A stretch of 64,000 nucleotides of DNA from positions 3,596,001-3,660,000 of the forward strand of contig NZ_AP024585.1 of assembly GCF_018323885.1 (NCBI RefSeq). The letters run 5' to 3'. Origin of the DNA: Citrobacter amalonaticus (lineage in GTDB: Bacteria > Pseudomonadota > Gammaproteobacteria > Enterobacterales > Enterobacteriaceae). Position numbers and translations under genes: made by a program. Below the pieces are notes generated by a model. The model had not been told where the DNA came from, made no database searches, and saw nothing but the letters and a program-made list of their open reading frames with translations. Within the stretch, counting starts at the first letter, position 1; each line of letters opens with the position of its first letter. This document shows, piece by piece, positions 10,678 through 21,379 of this stretch.

Positions 10678-11757
10678 TTATTGCACGCGCGCCAGCGCCA
10701 CTGCCTGACCTAACTGCCACACCGCCATCGCGTAATGGGTGCTGTGGTTGTAGCGGGTAATAGCATAGAAGTTCGGCAAACCGTACCAGTACTGGTAGCC
10801 GGTACCAATATCCAGGCGCAGCAGGCTCACCTGCTGATGGTTGCCCAGCGGTTGTTGCGGCGTGAGTCCGGCGGCCGCCAGTTGAGAAAGGCTGTACTGC
10901 GTTTTAAAGCCATTCGCCAGTCCCGGTGCCTGACCGTTCGCCATCACCGCCACCGCGTCGCCCTTCACCCAACCGTGCGCTTTGAAGTAATTCGCCACGC
11001 TACCGATAGCATCGACCGGATCCCACAGGTTGATGTGGCCGTCGCCGTTGAAATCTACCGCGTACTCTTTATAAGACGACGGCATGAACTGTCCGTAACC
11101 CATCGCGCCAGCAAAGGATCCTTTCAAATCTAACGGGTCATCCTGTTCGTTACGCGCCATCAGCAGGAACGTCTCCAGCTCGCCGGAGAAGTACTCCGCA
11201 CGACGTGGGTAGTTAAACGACAGCGTCGCCAGCGCGTCCAGAATGCGCGTTTTTCCCATCACGCGGCCCCAGCGGGTTTCCACGCCAATAATGCCCACGA
11301 TGATCTCCGGCGGAACGCCGTAAACCTGCCAGGCACGGTTGAGCGCATCTTCATACTGATTCCAGAATGCCACGCCGTTTTGCACGTTATCCGGGGTAAT
11401 GAACTGTTTGCGATAGCGTAGCCATGCGCCGTTAGGTCCGGCCGGCGGCTGCGTGGTCGGCGCCTGCCTGTCCATCAGACGCAAAACGTAATCCAGGCGC
11501 TTCGCCTGTGACAGGATCTCCTGCAACTGCTGACGATTAAAACCGTGCTTGTTCACCATCTTATCGATGAACTGCTGCGCATTCGGGTTATTGGCAAAGT
11601 CGCCCCCCATCTGCATAACGTTGTGCTGGGGCTCAAGCAGGAAGCCGCCGGAAGGCGTGCCCGTTGTCGTTTGAGGCTCTTGAGGTTTCGGTTTGCTACT
11701 ACAGGCAGCAAGTAACACAAACAGGGGAAGTAATGCTACATAACGACGCTTGAACAT
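10678..11757 (-). CDS. mltB: Membrane-bound lytic transglycosylase B
   Basis: MltB cleaves the MurNAc-GlcNAc bond of peptidoglycan to give 1,6-anhydro ends. The chosen start gives MFKRRYVALLPLFVLLAACSSK, a lipoprotein signal with lipobox LAAC and Cys19 as the anchor; a further 16 upstream codons are open but would spoil the signal. The catalytic Glu lies in GVETRWGR (family 3 transglycosylase), and the EF-hand-like DFNGDGHINLWD loop is present. The mature protein sits on the periplasmic face of the outer membrane. Confidence 0.95.
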   Translation of the reverse strand: MFKRRYVALLPLFVLLAACSSKPKPQEPQTTTGTPSGGFLLEPQHNVMQMGGDFANNPNAQQFIDKMVNKHGFNRQQLQEILSQAKRLDYVLRLMDRQAPTTQPPAGPNGAWLRYRKQFITPDNVQNGVAFWNQYEDALNRAWQVYGVPPEIIVGIIGVETRWGRVMGKTRILDALATLSFNYPRRAEYFSGELETFLLMARNEQDDPLDLKGSFAGAMGYGQFMPSSYKEYAVDFNGDGHINLWDPVDAIGSVANYFKAHGWVKGDAVAVMANGQAPGLANGFKTQYSLSQLAAAGLTPQQPLGNHQQVSLLRLDIGTGYQYWYGLPNFYAITRYNHSTHYAMAVWQLGQAVALARVQ

Positions 11758-11935
11758 GAGACATCCATTAAACAGATTCAGCCAGAGAGAAGTATGGTAA
11801 AGCATCCCCCGTCATACAAGGAAGCACCAGACGCGCTCCGTCACACAATTTACGTATCACGTCCCCTCGTTTGATCGTCAGTACATTCTTTCCTTTCCAC
11901 AAAAACTTTCAACTTAAAATATTTTACTTTCATTT

Positions 11936-11951
11936 TGAGATCAAAATAACA
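11936..11951 (+). promoter_or_regulatory. Candidate CRP site for srl operon
   Basis: TGAGA-N6-TAACA lies 75 bases upstream of srlA within an AT-rich region and resembles the TGCGA...TAACA CRP site I recall upstream of E. coli srlA. The rest of the 269-base mltB-srlA gap shows no gene; SrlR operators should be here but I could not fix them. Confidence 0.5.
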
Positions 11952-12005
11952 CTTTTATTTCTTTCAATCTGATTAAAATAAGTCACCCATTCGCAAGATA
12001 ACTAA

Positions 12006-13570
<1,565 letters not shown>

Positions 13571-13581
13571 GAGGTGTCGAC

Positions 13582-13944
13582 ATGACCGTTATTTATCAGA
13601 CCACCATCACCCGTATCGGCCAGAGCGCACCGAATGCGCTCTGCGACCAGATGCTGATTACCTTTCGTGAAGGCGCGCCTGCGGATATCGAGGAGTTTTG
13701 CTTTATCCATTGTCATGGCGAACTGAACGGCCCGCTGCAGCCCGGCGCCCAGTTCGAACTGGGTCAGCATCGTTATCCGGTCACTGCCGTTGGCAGTGTG
13801 GCCGAGCAGAATTTACGTGAACTGGGGCATATAACCCTGCGCTTCGATGGGCTGAGCGAAGCGGAATTTCCCGGCACCGTGCATGTCGCGGGGCCTGTAC
13901 CGGACGATATCGCACCGGGCTGTATTTTGAAGTTTGTCGCTTAA
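13582..13944 (+). CDS. srlB: Sorbitol PTS enzyme IIA component
   Basis: A soluble EIIA-glucitol protein of 120 residues that relays phosphate from HPr to SrlE. The conserved FIHCHGEL motif contains His43, the expected phosphorylation site. It lies 11 bases after srlE and ends 10 bases before srlD. Confidence 0.95.
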   Translation: MTVIYQTTITRIGQSAPNALCDQMLITFREGAPADIEEFCFIHCHGELNGPLQPGAQFELGQHRYPVTAVGSVAEQNLRELGHITLRFDGLSEAEFPGTVHVAGPVPDDIAPGCILKFVA

Positions 13945-13954
13945 GGAGAGAAAA

Positions 13955-14734
13955 ATGAATCAGGTTGCCGTTGTCATTGGTGGAGGACAGACCCTGGGGG
14001 CGTTCCTCAGCCGTGGGCTTGCAGCAGAAGGGTATCGCGTTGCGGTGGTAGATATTCAGAGTGATAAAGCCGCAAACGTTGCACAGGAGATTAACGCAGA
14101 ATTTGGCGAAGGCATGGCCTACGGTTTCGGCGCCGACGCCACCAGCGAACAGAGCGTGCTCGCACTCTCTCGCGGTGTGGATGAAATCTTTGGCCGCGTG
14201 GATCTGCTGGTTTACAGCGCCGGGATTGCGAAAGCAGCATTTATCAGTGATTTCCAGCTCGGTGATTTTGACCGCTCGCTGCAGGTGAATCTGGTCGGCT
14301 ACTTCCTCTGCGCACGTGAATTCTCCCGTCTGATGATCCGCGATGGTATTCAGGGACGTATTATTCAGATCAACTCCAAATCCGGTAAAGTGGGCAGCAA
14401 GCACAATTCCGGCTATAGCGCGGCGAAGTTTGGCGGCGTGGGGTTAACGCAGTCGCTGGCGCTGGATCTGGCGGAATATGGCATTACCGTGCATTCGCTG
14501 ATGCTCGGCAACCTGTTAAAGTCACCGATGTTCCAGTCGTTGCTGCCGCAGTACGCCACCAAGCTGGGTATCAAGCCAGACGAAGTGGAGCAGTATTACA
14601 TTGATAAGGTTCCGCTGAAGCGCGGCTGCGACTATCAGGATGTGCTGAACATGTTGTTATTCTATGCCAGCCCGAAAGCGTCGTACTGCACCGGGCAGTC
14701 AATCAACGTTACCGGTGGACAAGTAATGTTTTAA
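13955..14734 (+). CDS. srlD: Sorbitol-6-phosphate 2-dehydrogenase
   Basis: SrlD oxidises sorbitol 6-phosphate to fructose 6-phosphate with NAD. It is a short-chain dehydrogenase of 259 residues, with a nucleotide-binding GGGQTLGA loop at the N-terminus, catalytic Ser in QINSKSGKVG and the YSAAK Tyr/Lys pair. The ATG at 13955 follows an AAGGAGAG ribosome-binding site and matches the E. coli start; an upstream in-frame start would overlap srlB. Confidence 0.97.
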   Translation: MNQVAVVIGGGQTLGAFLSRGLAAEGYRVAVVDIQSDKAANVAQEINAEFGEGMAYGFGADATSEQSVLALSRGVDEIFGRVDLLVYSAGIAKAAFISDFQLGDFDRSLQVNLVGYFLCAREFSRLMIRDGIQGRIIQINSKSGKVGSKHNSGYSAAKFGGVGLTQSLALDLAEYGITVHSLMLGNLLKSPMFQSLLPQYATKLGIKPDEVEQYYIDKVPLKRGCDYQDVLNMLLFYASPKASYCTGQSINVTGGQVMF

Positions 14735-14738
14735 TGGG

Positions 14739-14789
14739 TATCGCCCGGTGGCGATACGCTTACCGGGCCTACCCGCTGGCCGGATAAAG
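14739..14789. repeat. REP-like palindromic block
   Basis: ATCGCCCGGTGGCGAT and TACCGGGCCTACCCGCTGGCCGGATAA form stem-loops of the REP type in the 91-base gap between srlD and gutM. They may stabilise the upstream srlAEBD message relative to the regulatory genes. Confidence 0.6.
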
Positions 14790-14825
14790 TAAAACCGCCG
14801 TCTGGCAAAATAAAAGGAGCAACAT

Positions 14826-15185
14826 ATGGTATCTGCACTCGTTACTGTCGCCGTCATTGCCTGGTGTGCACAACTGGCGCTGGGATACTGGCAAATATCG
14901 CGCTTTAACAATGCATTTGACCGGCTTTGCCAACAGGGACGTGTCGGCGTAGGGCGTTCAGGAGGACGTTTTAAACCGCGCGTCGTGGTCGCCGTCGCTG
15001 TCGATGACAATCAGCGAGTCACCGATACGTTATTTATGAAAGGTCTCACCGTATTCGCCAGACCAGGAAAAATCGCCGACATTCAGGGCAAACATCTTAA
15101 TGAATTACAGCCTGATGTGATCTTTCCCCATGATCCGCTATCGCAGAATGCACTATCATTGGCGCTTAATCTGAAACATGGGTAA
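14826..15185 (+). CDS. gutM: Glucitol operon activator GutM
   Basis: A 119-residue protein described in E. coli as an activator of the glucitol operon (also srlM). One hydrophobic N-terminal segment (VTVAVIAWCAQLALGYWQI) suggests membrane attachment, and no DNA-binding motif is visible, so its mode of action is unclear. It lies between the metabolic genes and the repressor srlR in the same direction. Confidence 0.9.
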   Translation: MVSALVTVAVIAWCAQLALGYWQISRFNNAFDRLCQQGRVGVGRSGGRFKPRVVVAVAVDDNQRVTDTLFMKGLTVFARPGKIADIQGKHLNELQPDVIFPHDPLSQNALSLALNLKHG

Positions 15186-15253
15186 TTTCGTTGTGAATGC
15201 TATTAGCTTGCGAAATTATCATTTCGCAAATTTAATTCAGGGTTATTTCGCCT

Positions 15254-16027
15254 ATGAAACCTCGTCAGCGTCAGGCCGCCATTCTGGAGCATCTGCAAAA
15301 ACAGGGTAAAAGCTCTGTGGAAGAACTGGCCCAGTACTTTGACACCACGGGCACGACCATTCGCAAAGATCTTGTCGTTCTGGAAAATGCCGGTACCGTC
15401 ATTCGCACCTATGGCGGCGTGATGTTAAATAAAGATGAGTCCGATCCGCCTATCGATCACAAAACGCTGATCAATACGCATAAGAAAGAGCGTATTGCTG
15501 AAGCTGCGGTCCGCTTTATCCATGATGGCGACTCCATCATTCTGGATGCCGGGAGTACCGTGCTACAAATGGTGCCGATGCTTACCCGCTTTAGCAATAT
15601 CACCGTCATGACCAACAGCCTGCACATTGTCAACGCGCTGTCCGAGTTAGACAACGAACAAACCATCCTGATGCCTGGCGGAACATTTCGTAAAAAATCG
15701 GCCTCATTTCACGGACAACTGGCCGAAAACGCCTTTGAGCAGTTCAGTTTTGATAAACTCTTCATGGGCACCGACGGTATTGATCTCAGTGCCGGCGTGA
15801 CCACCTTTAATGAGGTTTACACCGTCAGCAAAGCGATGTGTAACGCCGCTCGCGAAGTCATTCTGATGGCGGACTCATCAAAGTTTGGCCGCAAGAGTCC
15901 GAATGTTGTGTGCAGTCTGGAAAGCGTCGACAAACTGATTACCGACGCGGGTATTGATCCCGCATTTCGTCAGGCGCTGGAAGAGAAAGGGATTGAAGTG
16001 ATCATAACCGGAGAAACCAATGAGTGA
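15254..16027 (+). CDS. srlR: DeoR-family repressor SrlR
   Basis: SrlR represses the sorbitol operon in the absence of inducer. Its 257 residues start with a DeoR-type winged helix ([39 protein letters not shown]) and continue with a sugar-phosphate sensor domain that includes DAGSTVLQM and [15 protein letters not shown]. Its end overlaps the gutQ start by eight bases. Confidence 0.95.
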   Translation: MKPRQRQAAILEHLQKQGKSSVEELAQYFDTTGTTIRKDLVVLENAGTVIRTYGGVMLNKDESDPPIDHKTLINTHKKERIAEAAVRFIHDGDSIILDAGSTVLQMVPMLTRFSNITVMTNSLHIVNALSELDNEQTILMPGGTFRKKSASFHGQLAENAFEQFSFDKLFMGTDGIDLSAGVTTFNEVYTVSKAMCNAAREVILMADSSKFGRKSPNVVCSLESVDKLITDAGIDPAFRQALEEKGIEVIITGETNE

Positions 16028-16985
16028 TGCACTACTGAACGCGGGCCGTCAGACGTTAATGCTGGAATTACAGGAAGCAAGCCGTCTGCCGGAACGTCTG
16101 GGCGATGATTTTATCCGCGCCGCCAATACCATTATCCACTGTGAAGGCAAAGTGATTGTCTCAGGTATCGGCAAATCGGGCCATATTGGTAAGAAAATCG
16201 CCGCGACGCTCGCCAGTACCGGCACCCCGGCCTTTTTTGTTCACCCTGCCGAAGCGCTGCATGGCGATCTGGGGATGCTCGAAAGCCGTGACGTGATGTT
16301 GTTTATCTCCTATTCCGGCGGCGCAAAAGAGCTGGATCTCATCATCCCGCGTCTGGAAGATAAATCCATCGCCCTGCTGGCAATGACCGGCAAACCCAAT
16401 TCACCGCTGGGTCTGGCGGCGAAGGCTGTTCTGGATATCTCCGTTGAGCGCGAAGCCTGCCCGATGCACCTGGCGCCGACCTCCAGCACCGTCAATACCC
16501 TGATGATGGGCGACGCGCTGGCGATGGCGGTTATGCAGGCACGCGGCTTCAATGAAGAAGATTTTGCCCGCTCGCATCCGGCCGGTGCGTTGGGCGCGCG
16601 TTTGCTTAATAAAGTGCATCACCTGATGCGCCGTGACGATGCTGTCCCGCAGGTTCAACTTGCCACCAGCGTGATGGACGCGATGCTGGAATTAAGCCGT
16701 ACCGGTCTGGGTCTGGTCGCCGTTTGCGACGACCAGATGCAGGTGAAAGGCGTCTTTACCGACGGCGACCTGCGTCGCTGGCTGGTTGGCGGCGGCGCGC
16801 TCACCACGCCGGTCAGTGAAGCGATGACCCACAACGGCATCACCTTGCAGTCAGAAAGCCGGGCGATTGATGCCAAAGAGATCCTGATGAAACGCAAAAT
16901 TACCGCCGCGCCGGTGGTGGATGAAACCGGTAAGCTCACCGGCGCCATCAACCTGCAGGATTTCTATCAGGCCGGGATACTCTAA
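16020..16985 (+). CDS. gutQ: D-arabinose 5-phosphate isomerase GutQ
   Basis: GutQ interconverts ribulose 5-phosphate and arabinose 5-phosphate and is a paralogue of KdsD. Of the 321 residues, the N-terminal half is a SIS domain ([45 protein letters not shown]) and the C-terminal half a CBS pair. It closes the srl operon. Its TAA stop overlaps the norR TAG stop on the other strand by four bases. Confidence 0.95.
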   Translation: MSDALLNAGRQTLMLELQEASRLPERLGDDFIRAANTIIHCEGKVIVSGIGKSGHIGKKIAATLASTGTPAFFVHPAEALHGDLGMLESRDVMLFISYSGGAKELDLIIPRLEDKSIALLAMTGKPNSPLGLAAKAVLDISVEREACPMHLAPTSSTVNTLMMGDALAMAVMQARGFNEEDFARSHPAGALGARLLNKVHHLMRRDDAVPQVQLATSVMDAMLELSRTGLGLVAVCDDQMQVKGVFTDGDLRRWLVGGGALTTPVSEAMTHNGITLQSESRAIDAKEILMKRKITAAPVVDETGKLTGAINLQDFYQAGIL

Positions 16986-18499
16986 TCCTTCAGCCCCAGA
17001 CGCTTCGCCAGCCGGTGCAGGTTGGCGACATCCGTTTCAAGTGCCCGGGCGCTGGCCGCCCAGTTGTGATTATTTTGCGCCAGCGCCTGGCGAATCATTT
17101 CCCGCTGGAACGCCTCCGTCGCATCACGCAGATTGTGATTGCGCGGTAAACCCGCTGTCACTTCCGGCTGCGGCGTCATGGCCTCCTCCTGCAACGCGAA
17201 ATGCTTCGCTTCCAGTACCACTTCGTCTCCGGATCGGGTCGCGCGCGCCAGCACTACCGCCCGATGAATCGCATGTTCCAGTTCACGCACGTTACCCGGC
17301 CAGCCGTAATTCAGCAGATGGCTACGCGCCCCAGGACTGAGCACCACGCGGGAAAGCCCCAGTCGTAATCGACACTGCTCGCAAAAATAACCCGCCAGCA
17401 ACACCACATCTTCCCCACGCTCCCGTAGCGGGGGAACCAAAAGCGGAAACACGCTCAGACGATGAAACAGATCGGCACGAAAACGTCCCGCCAGCACCTC
17501 TTCACGCAGATCGCGATTCGTTGCTGCCAGCACGCGCACATCCACGCGCAGGCTGCGGTCATCGCCGACGCGCTGAATATCGCCATACTGCAATACGCGC
17601 AGCAGTTTGGCTTGCAGAGCCAGCGACAGTTCACCAATTTCATCGAGGAATAACGTGCCGTTATCGGCCATTTCAAATTTGCCGCTACGGTTGCTGATGG
17701 CCCCGGTGAATGCCCCTTTCACATGACCAAACAGTTCGCTCTCCGCCACGCTTTCCGGCAGCGCGGCGCAGTTCAGGTAGACCAACGGGTTGACCGCGCG
17801 AGGTGAACCTTCGTGAATCGCCTTCGCCACCAGTTCTTTCCCGGTACCAGTTTCGCCGCTGATTAACACGTTAAGATCGGAGCCTGCCACAATCTCGATC
17901 TCTTTTTTCAACTGCATCATGTTCGGCGAGAGACCAATCATCTGCGTCTCTTTTATCTGTTCGAAATCGGTACTCGACCCCGGCAACATATTCTGGCTTT
18001 CCAGTTGTTCAATCAGCAGCGCATTGCTCAATGCACCAGCGGCCAGCGCGGCGATGAGCCGTAACTCCTCATCGCTGAAAACATCAAACTGATCCGGCGC
18101 CATGCCATCGAGGGTCAGCGCGCCGATCAGGTTCTGCCCGGCAAAAAGCGGCAACCCAATACAGGCATGCACTTTCAGACTCTCCTGCCCCGGGATCAAT
18201 CCGTCATACGGGTCAGGCAAATCGCTGTCTGCCGGAAAGCGCACCACGTCTCCGGCGCGGGCGATGGCCTCCAGTCGGGGATGCCCTTCGAGGGTAAAAC
18301 GCCTGCCGAGCACATCACGTGCAAGACCATCAATCGCCAGCGGGATAAACTGGCGCGCCTCATAACGCAGCAACGCAGAAGCATCGCATTCCAGCACCTG
18401 GCGCAGCGTAGTAATCAGACGCTGAAAACGATCCTGATGGCCCACTCCGCGCTGTAATTCAATGGCGATCCCCGCCAGAACATCAACAGAAAAACTCAT
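16982..18499 (-). CDS. norR: Nitric oxide-responsive activator NorR
   Basis: NorR is a sigma-54 enhancer-binding protein: NO binds an iron in the N-terminal GAF domain and relieves repression of the AAA+ ATPase. The 505 residues show [14 protein letters not shown] (Walker A), GAFTGA (the sigma-54 contact loop) and a C-terminal Fis-type helix-turn-helix ([24 protein letters not shown]). The ATG at 18499 matches the E. coli start; ten extra codons upstream are open but would run into the NorR sites. It is divergent from norVW. Confidence 0.97.
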   Translation of the reverse strand: MSFSVDVLAGIAIELQRGVGHQDRFQRLITTLRQVLECDASALLRYEARQFIPLAIDGLARDVLGRRFTLEGHPRLEAIARAGDVVRFPADSDLPDPYDGLIPGQESLKVHACIGLPLFAGQNLIGALTLDGMAPDQFDVFSDEELRLIAALAAGALSNALLIEQLESQNMLPGSSTDFEQIKETQMIGLSPNMMQLKKEIEIVAGSDLNVLISGETGTGKELVAKAIHEGSPRAVNPLVYLNCAALPESVAESELFGHVKGAFTGAISNRSGKFEMADNGTLFLDEIGELSLALQAKLLRVLQYGDIQRVGDDRSLRVDVRVLAATNRDLREEVLAGRFRADLFHRLSVFPLLVPPLRERGEDVVLLAGYFCEQCRLRLGLSRVVLSPGARSHLLNYGWPGNVRELEHAIHRAVVLARATRSGDEVVLEAKHFALQEEAMTPQPEVTAGLPRNHNLRDATEAFQREMIRQALAQNNHNWAASARALETDVANLHRLAKRLGLKD

Positions 18500-18511
18500 G
18501 CTGTCCTCACT

Positions 18512-18567
18512 GTCATTTTGACAATCCATACTGTCATATTGACTGTGTTATGAATAGTCTTTTTGAC
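18512..18567. promoter_or_regulatory. Three NorR enhancer sites
   Basis: Three GT-N7-AC elements with a GTC-N5-GAC core lie in the norR-norV gap: GTCATTTTGAC at 18512-18522, GTCATATTGAC at 18533-18543 and GTCTTTTTGAC at 18557-18567. Spacing of 21 and 24 bases fits the three-site enhancer required for NorR in E. coli. Confidence 0.9.
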
Positions 18568-18622
18568 TACCACCTAATGGATATAAAATTTTAAATCAAT
18601 AAAAATCAAATAGATAAAAAAT

Positions 18623-18638
18623 TGGCACGCGACCTGCA
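18623..18638 (+). promoter_or_regulatory. Sigma-54 promoter of norVW
   Basis: TGGCACGCGACCTGCA contains the -24 GG and -12 GC with the required ten-base spacing, 48 bases before the norV start and downstream of the NorR sites. Confidence 0.92.
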
Positions 18639-18686
18639 ATAAGCGAAACAACTTATTTGAACAACGCTAAATGAATTGAGGTTGCT

Positions 18687-20132
18687 ATGTCTATTCTGGT
18701 TAAAAATAATATCCATTGGGTTGGCCAACGTGACTGGGAAGTACGTGATTTCCACGGAACCGAATACAAAACGCTGCGCGGCAGCAGCTACAACAGCTAT
18801 CTCATCCGTGAAGAAAAAAATGTCCTGATCGATACCGTCGATCATAAATTCAGCCGTGAGTTTGTGCAGAACCTGCGTAATGAAATCGACCTCGCAGACA
18901 TCGATTACATCATTATCAACCATGCGGAAGAAGATCACGCCGGGGCGCTGACCGAGCTGATGACGCAGATCCCGGATACCCCTATCTACTGCACCGCCAA
19001 CGCGATTGACTCAATTACCGGTCATCATCACCATCCGGAGTGGAATTTTAACGTCGTGAAAACCGGCGACACGCTGGATATTGGTAACGGCAAACAGTTG
19101 ATCTTCGTGGAAACGCCGATGCTGCACTGGCCGGACAGCATGATGACCTACATGACCGGCGATGCCGTCCTGTTCAGTAACGACGCTTTCGGTCAGCACT
19201 ACTGCGACGAACGTCTGTTTAACGATGAAGTGGATCAGGCCGAGCTGTTCGAACAGTGCCAGCGTTACTACGCCAATATCCTGACCCCGTTCAGTCGTCT
19301 GGTGACGCCAAAAATTACCGAAATCCTCGGCTTCAACCTGCCGGTCGATATGATTGCCACCTCCCACGGCGTGGTCTGGCGCGATAATCCGACCCAGATT
19401 GTTGAGCTGTATCTGAAATGGGCGGCGGATTATCAGGAAGATCGCATCACAATTTTCTACGACACCATGTCCAATAACACCCGCATGATGGCGGATGCGA
19501 TTGCGCAGGGAATTAACGAAGTCGACCCGAACGTGGCAGTGAAAATTTTTAACGTCGCCCGCAGCGATAAAAACGAAATCCTGACCAACGTTTTCCGCTC
19601 TAAAGGTGTGCTGGTCGGCACCTCCACGATGAACAATGTGATGATGCCGAAAATCGCCGGTCTGGTGGAGGAGATGACCGGTCTGCGTTTTCGTAACAAA
19701 CGCGCCAGCGCTTTTGGTTCCCACGGCTGGAGTGGCGGAGCGGTCGACCGCTTATCCACCCGTTTACAGGATGCCGGTTTTGAAATGTCGCTGAGCCTGA
19801 AGGCCAAATGGCGCCCGGACCTGGATGCGCTGGAACTGTGCCGCCAGCACGGTCGTGAAATCGCGCGTCAATGGGCGCTCGCGCCGTTGCCGGACGCGAC
19901 AGTGAAAGCGACAACCAAAGAAGAAGCATGCGCCTGCGCCGCCGCCGCAGCCGACCTCGGTCCGAGCATGCAGTGCAGCGTGTGCCAGTGGATTTACGAT
20001 CCGGCAAAAGGTGAACCGTTGCAGGATGTCGCGCCAGGTACGCCGTGGAGCGATGTGCCGGACAACTTCCTCTGTCCGGAATGTTCATTAGGCAAAGATG
20101 TCTTCGACGTGCTGGCAACGGAGGCAAAATGA
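18687..20132 (+). CDS. norV: Flavorubredoxin NorV
   Basis: NorV is the anaerobic NO reductase, turning NO into N2O at a diiron site and drawing electrons through FMN and rubredoxin from NorW. The 481 residues run as a metallo-beta-lactamase domain with the HAEEDH diiron motif, a flavodoxin domain ([17 protein letters not shown]) and a C-terminal rubredoxin with CSVCQW and CPEC pairs. A Cys/Ala-rich linker ([12 protein letters not shown]) precedes the rubredoxin. The stop overlaps the norW start (ATGA). Confidence 0.97.
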   Translation: MSILVKNNIHWVGQRDWEVRDFHGTEYKTLRGSSYNSYLIREEKNVLIDTVDHKFSREFVQNLRNEIDLADIDYIIINHAEEDHAGALTELMTQIPDTPIYCTANAIDSITGHHHHPEWNFNVVKTGDTLDIGNGKQLIFVETPMLHWPDSMMTYMTGDAVLFSNDAFGQHYCDERLFNDEVDQAELFEQCQRYYANILTPFSRLVTPKITEILGFNLPVDMIATSHGVVWRDNPTQIVELYLKWAADYQEDRITIFYDTMSNNTRMMADAIAQGINEVDPNVAVKIFNVARSDKNEILTNVFRSKGVLVGTSTMNNVMMPKIAGLVEEMTGLRFRNKRASAFGSHGWSGGAVDRLSTRLQDAGFEMSLSLKAKWRPDLDALELCRQHGREIARQWALAPLPDATVKATTKEEACACAAAAADLGPSMQCSVCQWIYDPAKGEPLQDVAPGTPWSDVPDNFLCPECSLGKDVFDVLATEAK

Positions 20133-21271
20133 GCCGGGGAATTGTCATCATTGGTTCGGGCTTTGCTGCCCGCCAGTTAGTCAAAAACATTCGCAAGCAG
20201 GACGCGGATGCCCCGTTAACTCTGATTGCGGCTGACAGCATGGATGAGTATAACAAACCCGATCTCAGTCATGTGATAAGCCAGGCGCAGCACGCCGACG
20301 ACCTCACCCGTCAGTCGGCGGGAGAGTTTGCTGAACAGTTTGCTCTGCGTCTCTTTCCCCACACCTGGGTCACCGACATTGATGCCGATGCCCACGTGGT
20401 AAAAAGCCAGGACAAGCAGTGGCAGTACGACAAACTGGTGCTGGCTACGGGCGCTGCGGCCTTTGTTCCACCGATAGCAGGACGTGAGTTAATGCTCACA
20501 TTGAACAGCCAGCAGGAGTACCGTGCCTGCGAAACACAGCTACGCGATGCCCAACGGGTGCTGATTGTCGGCGGCGGGTTGATTGGAACCGAACTGGCGA
20601 TGGATTTCTGCCGCGCAGGTAAAGCGGTCACGCTGATAGATAACGCAGCCAGCCTGCTTGCTTCGCTGATGCCGCCGGAAGTGAGCAGTCGCTTACAGCA
20701 TCGTCTTACCGATATGGGCGTACACCTGTTGCTGAAATCACAGTTACAAGGGCTGGAGAAAACCGCATCCGGTATTCGTGCAACGTTCGATCGCGAGCGC
20801 AGCATTCACGTCGATGTGGTGATTGCCGCCACGGGTCTGCGCCCGGAAACGGCGCTGGCGCGTCGCGCCGGTTTAACCCTCAACCGCGGCGTTTGTGTCG
20901 ACAGCTACCTGCAAACCAGCCACCCGGATATTTATGCCCTCGGCGACTGCGCGGAGATCAACGCTCAGGTGCTACCATTCCTGCAGCCTATTCAGCTCAG
21001 TGCGATGTACCTGGCGAAAAATCTGCTCGGCGGCAACGCGCCGCTGAAGCTGCCTGCCATGTTAGTCAAAATCAAAACGCCAGAACTGCCGCTGCATCTG
21101 GCAGGGGAAACCCAGCGTCGCGATCTGAACTGGCACATTGCCGCAGAATCTGACGGCATGGTAGCCAAAGGGATGAACGGTGAAGGACAGCTCTGCGCCT
21201 TCGTGGTAAGTGAAGACAGAATGAAGGAGGCTTTCGCCCTGCTGAAAACGTTGCCTCGGCAGGCCGGATAA
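20129..21271 (+). CDS. norW: NADH:flavorubredoxin reductase NorW
   Basis: NorW passes electrons from NADH to the NorV rubredoxin domain. The 380 residues contain two dinucleotide-binding motifs, [13 protein letters not shown] at the N-terminus (FAD) and [17 protein letters not shown] near residue 150 (NADH), and the [12 protein letters not shown] motif. The ATG at 20129, within the ATGA overlap with norV, matches the E. coli start; longer frames upstream run inside norV. Confidence 0.96.
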   Translation: MSRGIVIIGSGFAARQLVKNIRKQDADAPLTLIAADSMDEYNKPDLSHVISQAQHADDLTRQSAGEFAEQFALRLFPHTWVTDIDADAHVVKSQDKQWQYDKLVLATGAAAFVPPIAGRELMLTLNSQQEYRACETQLRDAQRVLIVGGGLIGTELAMDFCRAGKAVTLIDNAASLLASLMPPEVSSRLQHRLTDMGVHLLLKSQLQGLEKTASGIRATFDRERSIHVDVVIAATGLRPETALARRAGLTLNRGVCVDSYLQTSHPDIYALGDCAEINAQVLPFLQPIQLSAMYLAKNLLGGNAPLKLPAMLVKIKTPELPLHLAGETQRRDLNWHIAAESDGMVAKGMNGEGQLCAFVVSEDRMKEAFALLKTLPRQAG

Positions 21272-21296
21272 GACGCTCTGCGTCGCCATCCGGCGC
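21263..21296. repeat. REP element overlapping norW stop
   Basis: GCCGGATAAGACGCTCTGCGTCGCCATCCGGC-type palindrome; its first arm supplies the final codons and the stop of norW. Confidence 0.75.
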
Positions 21297-21354
21297 TATC
21301 GCCACTGATTGATTAACCTCATGCACACGGAAGTGCGATATTGCTTGTCGTTTC

Positions 21355-21379
21355 GCCCCGCCTGCCCCGGGGCTTTTTT
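21355..21379 (+). terminator. norVW terminator
   Basis: GCCCCG, a six-base loop and CGGGGC are followed by TTTTTT. The T-run overlaps the stop codon of the convergent gene hypF at 21378-21380. Confidence 0.85.
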
